From positions 1-8,128 of the forward strand of contig DAOWGG010000157.1 in NCBI GenBank assembly GCA_030637565.1: a stretch of DNA of 8,128 bases, written 5' to 3'. The position numbers were made by a program, and so were the translations under genes. Positions within the stretch are counted from its first letter, which is position 1. Each line of letters begins with the position of its first letter. This document shows, piece by piece, positions 6,031 through 8,128 of the stretch. The notes beneath the pieces are model-generated. The model did no database searches. It saw nothing but the letters and a program-made list of their open reading frames with translations, and was not told the DNA's origin. Source of the DNA: Candidatus Peregrinibacteria bacterium. GTDB taxonomy: Bacteria; Patescibacteriota; Gracilibacteria; UM-FILTER-43-11.

Positions 6031-7955
6031 TCCGCCAACGCACTGGTATCCCCCAATTTCTGACCTAGCTCTTGCGCCTTGAGAACTCGTCGCATGATTT
6101 TACCAGAACGGGTTTTTGGGAGTTTGGTAACAAAGTCGATTTCATCTGTGACCGCGATCGGTCCGAGCATTTTACGGATTTGTTTTTTGAGCTTTTTGAT
6201 CAGCTTATCATTTCCCTTTACACCTTTTTTGAGGATGACGAACGCTTTTGCGGATTCACCTTTGATAGGATGGGGTTTGCCGATAACGGCTGCTTCGGCG
6301 GCATCGGGATGAGAGACGATTGCGCTTTCGATTTCTGCGTTTCCGATTCGATGACCTGCGATGGAAAGAACGTCATCCGAGCGACCTTGGATCCAGAAGT
6401 AACCGTCTTTATCTTTGTGAGCGAGATCACCCGTAAGATAGTAGCCAGGGATCTCCTTCCAATAGGTTTTGATAAATCGTTTTGGATTATTAAAAATGGT
6501 TCGAATCATGGATGGCCATGGGCTTTTGATGACGAGGTATCCCCCTTCTCCCACTTTGACTGGTTGACCTTTTTTATCGACCACATCGGCCTCGATTCCT
6601 GGGAATGGAAGGGTGGCAGAACCCGCTTTGAGAGGCATGGATGGGAGCGGAGTGATCATGAACATTCCTGTTTCCGTTTGCCACCAAGTATCCATGATAG
6701 GGAGCTTCTTTTTACCGACCACACGATGATACCAACGCCATGCTTCGGGATTGATTGGTTCGCCAACGGAGCCGAGCAAGCGGAGTGAAGATAGGTCGTG
6801 TTTAGTAACCCACTCGTCGCCGAATCGCATCAGCGCACGGATTAAGGTTGGCGCAGTGTAAAAGATGGTTACTTTGTGTTTTTGAACCAATTTCCACAGA
6901 CGATCTGGCTTTGGGTAATTGGGAGCTCCTTCAAACATAACCGTGGTGACCCCTGCCATGAGTGGACCGTAGATGATGTAGCTGTGACCCGTGATCCAGC
7001 CCGGATCAGCGGAACACCAATAAATATCGTCTTCTTTTAAATCCATCACCCATTTAAGCGTTCGATTGACGCCAACTTGGTATCCTCCGTGGACGTGCAC
7101 CACCCCTTTTGGTTTGCTGGTGGTTCCGGAGGTGTACAGGACGAAGAGTGGATCTTCCGCATCCATCATTTCTGTGTTGCAGTCTTCGGATTGGCCTTTT
7201 TGTAATTCATGAAACCAAATATCACGTGTTTTATTTTGCTTTTTGGTCGATTTTTCACGCTTCACAATCACCATTTTTTTGATGGACTTCGCCCCCTTCA
7301 CTGCCTCTGCACAGAGAGAATACATATCGATGGTTTTACCAGAGCGATAACCGACATCGGATGTGATAAGAAGCTTCGCTTCGGCGTCGTCGATTCGGTC
7401 TCGAAGCGCGTGGGCGGAAAAACCTGCATATACAACAGAGTGCATCGCACCGATTTTTGCACAAGCCAGCATGGAGATGGCGATTTCAGGAGTGTTTTGT
7501 AAATAAATGGCGACTCGATCTCCTTTTTTTACCCCTAAACCTCGTAATCCGTTGGCCATTTTGCAAACTTCGATATCGAGCTCTTTGTAGGTTATTTTTC
7601 TGCTTTCACCACTGTCACTTTCCCAAATAATGGCGACTTTATTTTCAGTGGGAGTTCCCATATGGCGATCAAGTGCGTTGAGAACTACGTTGGTTTTCCC
7701 TCCTAAAAACCACTGGTGAAAATGCTTCTTTTTTTCCGCATGGGTTACTTTCCATTTCCGATACCACTTCAGGTCGCAAGCGGCTTCTTCCCAAAATCTC
7801 ATGGGGTTTTCCGTCGCGTATTCATGGGCGGTTTTCCAATGCTTAACGGTGGCCTCATTCTTTGCTTTTTTAGAGGGCTTATACCATTTTTTTTCATTCA
7901 TCAAAACCACCGTTGTTTCGCGATCAACGGGCTTTTTAGATGCGTTTTTTGGCAT
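6027..7955 (-). CDS. acs: Acetyl-CoA synthetase (AMP-forming)
   Basis: Activates acetate with ATP to acetyl-AMP and transfers it to CoA, feeding acetate into central metabolism. With the chosen start the protein has 642 residues, close to the usual 640-660. Motifs in that numbering are the P-loop YTSGTTSKPKG (274-284; Ser where Gly is usual, a variant seen in other AMP ligases), DPGWITGHSY (317-325 region), GSVGEPI and DTWWQTETG (422-430, acetate pocket with the diagnostic Trp), YYLTGD (505-510), AGHRIGNAEIES, and PKTRSGKIMRR with catalytic Lys619, the usual reversible acetylation site. The tryptophan pocket favours acetate over longer acids. The frame opens at a TTG at 8012, but that lies upstream of the predicted -10 box, so the ATG at 7955 is preferred. 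An ATG at 7901 (MNEKKWYKPS) is also possible and matches where many homologues begin. No acetyltransferase or deacetylase gene is adjacent. Confidence 0.95.
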   Translation of the reverse strand: MPKNASKKPVDRETTVVLMNEKKWYKPSKKAKNEATVKHWKTAHEYATENPMRFWEEAACDLKWYRKWKVTHAEKKKHFHQWFLGGKTNVVLNALDRHMGTPTENKVAIIWESDSGESRKITYKELDIEVCKMANGLRGLGVKKGDRVAIYLQNTPEIAISMLACAKIGAMHSVVYAGFSAHALRDRIDDAEAKLLITSDVGYRSGKTIDMYSLCAEAVKGAKSIKKMVIVKREKSTKKQNKTRDIWFHELQKGQSEDCNTEMMDAEDPLFVLYTSGTTSKPKGVVHVHGGYQVGVNRTLKWVMDLKEDDIYWCSADPGWITGHSYIIYGPLMAGVTTVMFEGAPNYPKPDRLWKLVQKHKVTIFYTAPTLIRALMRFGDEWVTKHDLSSLRLLGSVGEPINPEAWRWYHRVVGKKKLPIMDTWWQTETGMFMITPLPSMPLKAGSATLPFPGIEADVVDKKGQPVKVGEGGYLVIKSPWPSMIRTIFNNPKRFIKTYWKEIPGYYLTGDLAHKDKDGYFWIQGRSDDVLSIAGHRIGNAEIESAIVSHPDAAEAAVIGKPHPIKGESAKAFVILKKGVKGNDKLIKKLKKQIRKMLGPIAVTDEIDFVTKLPKTRSGKIMRRVLKAQELGQKLGDTSALAD

Positions 7956-7991
7956 TTTAGGGGGGTTAATGTGTGTTTTTATTTCTTTTTC

Positions 7992-8019
7992 ATTATAAAA
8001 CACTGAGAACAAAAGACAA
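7992..8019 (-). promoter_or_regulatory. Predicted sigma70-type promoter of acs
   Basis: On the minus strand, TTGTCT (8019 to 8014, 4 of 6 matches) is followed by 16 bp and a perfect TATAAT (7997 to 7992). The expected transcription start is near 7985, giving a leader of about 30 nt before the ATG at 7955. This position argues against translation starting at the TTG at 8012. Confidence 0.65.
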
Positions 8020-8058
8020 TACCATCCAATTATGTATGTGTTTTTAGAGGCGTACCCC

Positions 8059-8087
8059 TTGCTTTATTTGTTCAAATTTGTTATAAT
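8059..8087 (+). promoter_or_regulatory. Strong outward-facing promoter at the right edge
   Basis: TTGCTT (8059-8064, 3 of 6 matches), a 17-bp spacer and a perfect TATAAT (8082-8087), with TGT directly before it forming an extended -10. Transcription should start near 8094 and run out of the window. It serves a gene or RNA to the right that cannot be seen, divergent from acs. Confidence 0.65.
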
Positions 8088-8098
8088 AGTAAGATTTC

Positions 8099-8124
8099 TT
8101 GCCACAGGTGAACACCTAAGGCGA
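8099..8124 (+). other. Small RNA hairpin in the leader downstream of the right-edge promoter
   Basis: AGGT (8106-8109) pairs with ACCT (8114-8117) around the tetraloop GAAC. A 2x2 internal loop separates this from GCC (8101-8103) pairing with GGC (8120-8122), which two further pairs extend (U8100-G8123 and U8099-A8124). It would sit at about +6 of the predicted transcript. It could be the first stem of a structured leader, of a non-coding RNA, or a DNA inverted repeat; I do not recognise a known riboswitch class. No U-run follows within the window, so it is not an evident terminator. Confidence 0.35.
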
Positions 8125-8128
8125 CTAA

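Noticed and set aside
6072..6788. A 238-codon plus-strand open frame antisense to acs.
   Set aside because: It lies wholly inside acs, whose minus-strand frame holds every acetyl-CoA synthetase motif. The plus-strand product is rich in Phe, Asp and Trp with no recognisable domain, as expected for a shadow of a real gene.
8032..8128. An ATG at 8032 opens a 32-codon frame to the window edge, encoding a hydrophobic, signal-anchor-like N-terminus.
   Set aside because: The best -10 box in the window (TATAAT at 8082-8087) and its TTGCTT lie inside this frame, and no promoter or leader is visible before 8032. It is more likely a chance opening, but more sequence to the right would decide.
1..8128. 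Alternative genetic code (TGA as Gly or Trp), prompted by the absence of any TGA stop among six genes.
   Set aside because: No reading frame needs read-through of TGA, Trp and Gly are encoded normally, and six TAA/TAG stops in a row is not improbable in AT-rich DNA.
4410..8128. The recurring 7-mer GGCGACT near 4420, 7510, 7632 and 8120.
   Set aside because: Two copies are inside acs coding sequence, and spacing and context are inconsistent. It looks like chance or shared codon use, not a repeat family.
1..8128. CRISPR arrays, insertion sequences, tRNA or rRNA genes, attachment sites, toxin-antitoxin or defence genes.
   Set aside because: Apart from the short spacers described, the window is filled by six housekeeping-type genes. 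I saw no repeat arrays, transposase motifs, cloverleaf sequences or rRNA signatures.

Overview
The window looks bacterial. It has sigma70-type promoters, densely packed genes, a PAS/HisKA sensor kinase and moderate-to-low GC. All six genes end in TAA or TAG, and none has an in-frame TGA, so the standard code fits. None of the five visible start codons has a Shine-Dalgarno sequence. Together with a class I lysyl-tRNA synthetase, this points to a lineage that initiates translation without Shine-Dalgarno pairing. A candidate-phylum bacterium (Patescibacteria/CPR-like) is one possibility, but the sequence alone does not fix the phylum.

Layout. Positions 1-2944 (+) hold a compact three-gene cluster: class I fructose-bisphosphate aldolase (5' end cut by the window), glyceraldehyde-3-phosphate dehydrogenase (GAPDH) and class I fructose-1,6-bisphosphatase. 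The gaps are 30 and 12 nt. At 3003-4313 (-) lies a soluble PAS histidine kinase with an unusually long dimerisation/coiled-coil region and no adjacent response regulator. A 136-bp divergent intergenic region at 4314-4449 carries back-to-back promoters. At 4450-6030 (+) is a full-length class I (archaeal-type) lysyl-tRNA synthetase. At 6027-8012 (-) is an acetyl-CoA synthetase whose stop codon interlocks with that of lysS in a TTAA palindrome; its real start is probably 7955. The right edge (8013-8128) holds the acs promoter and a strong outward-facing promoter (TGn-TATAAT). The latter is followed by a small hairpin and belongs to a gene or RNA beyond the window.

How the genes fit together. 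Aldolase, GAPDH and FBPase together cover part of the lower gluconeogenic route, from 1,3-bisphosphoglycerate to fructose-6-phosphate. The GAPDH lacks the NAD-selecting aspartate and carries an NS pair where chloroplast NADP-GAPDH has AS, so it probably prefers or accepts NADPH. That suits a biosynthetic (gluconeogenic or Calvin-type) direction. Acetyl-CoA synthetase, transcribed separately, would feed acetate into the same central metabolism. The kinase and the tRNA synthetase have no evident functional link to these genes.

I did not find a clearly new multi-gene system. The points most worth checking are the GAPDH cofactor signature, the degenerate AMP site in the FBPase, the enlarged kinase hairpin, the shared non-Shine-Dalgarno leader pattern, and the promoter plus hairpin at the right edge.
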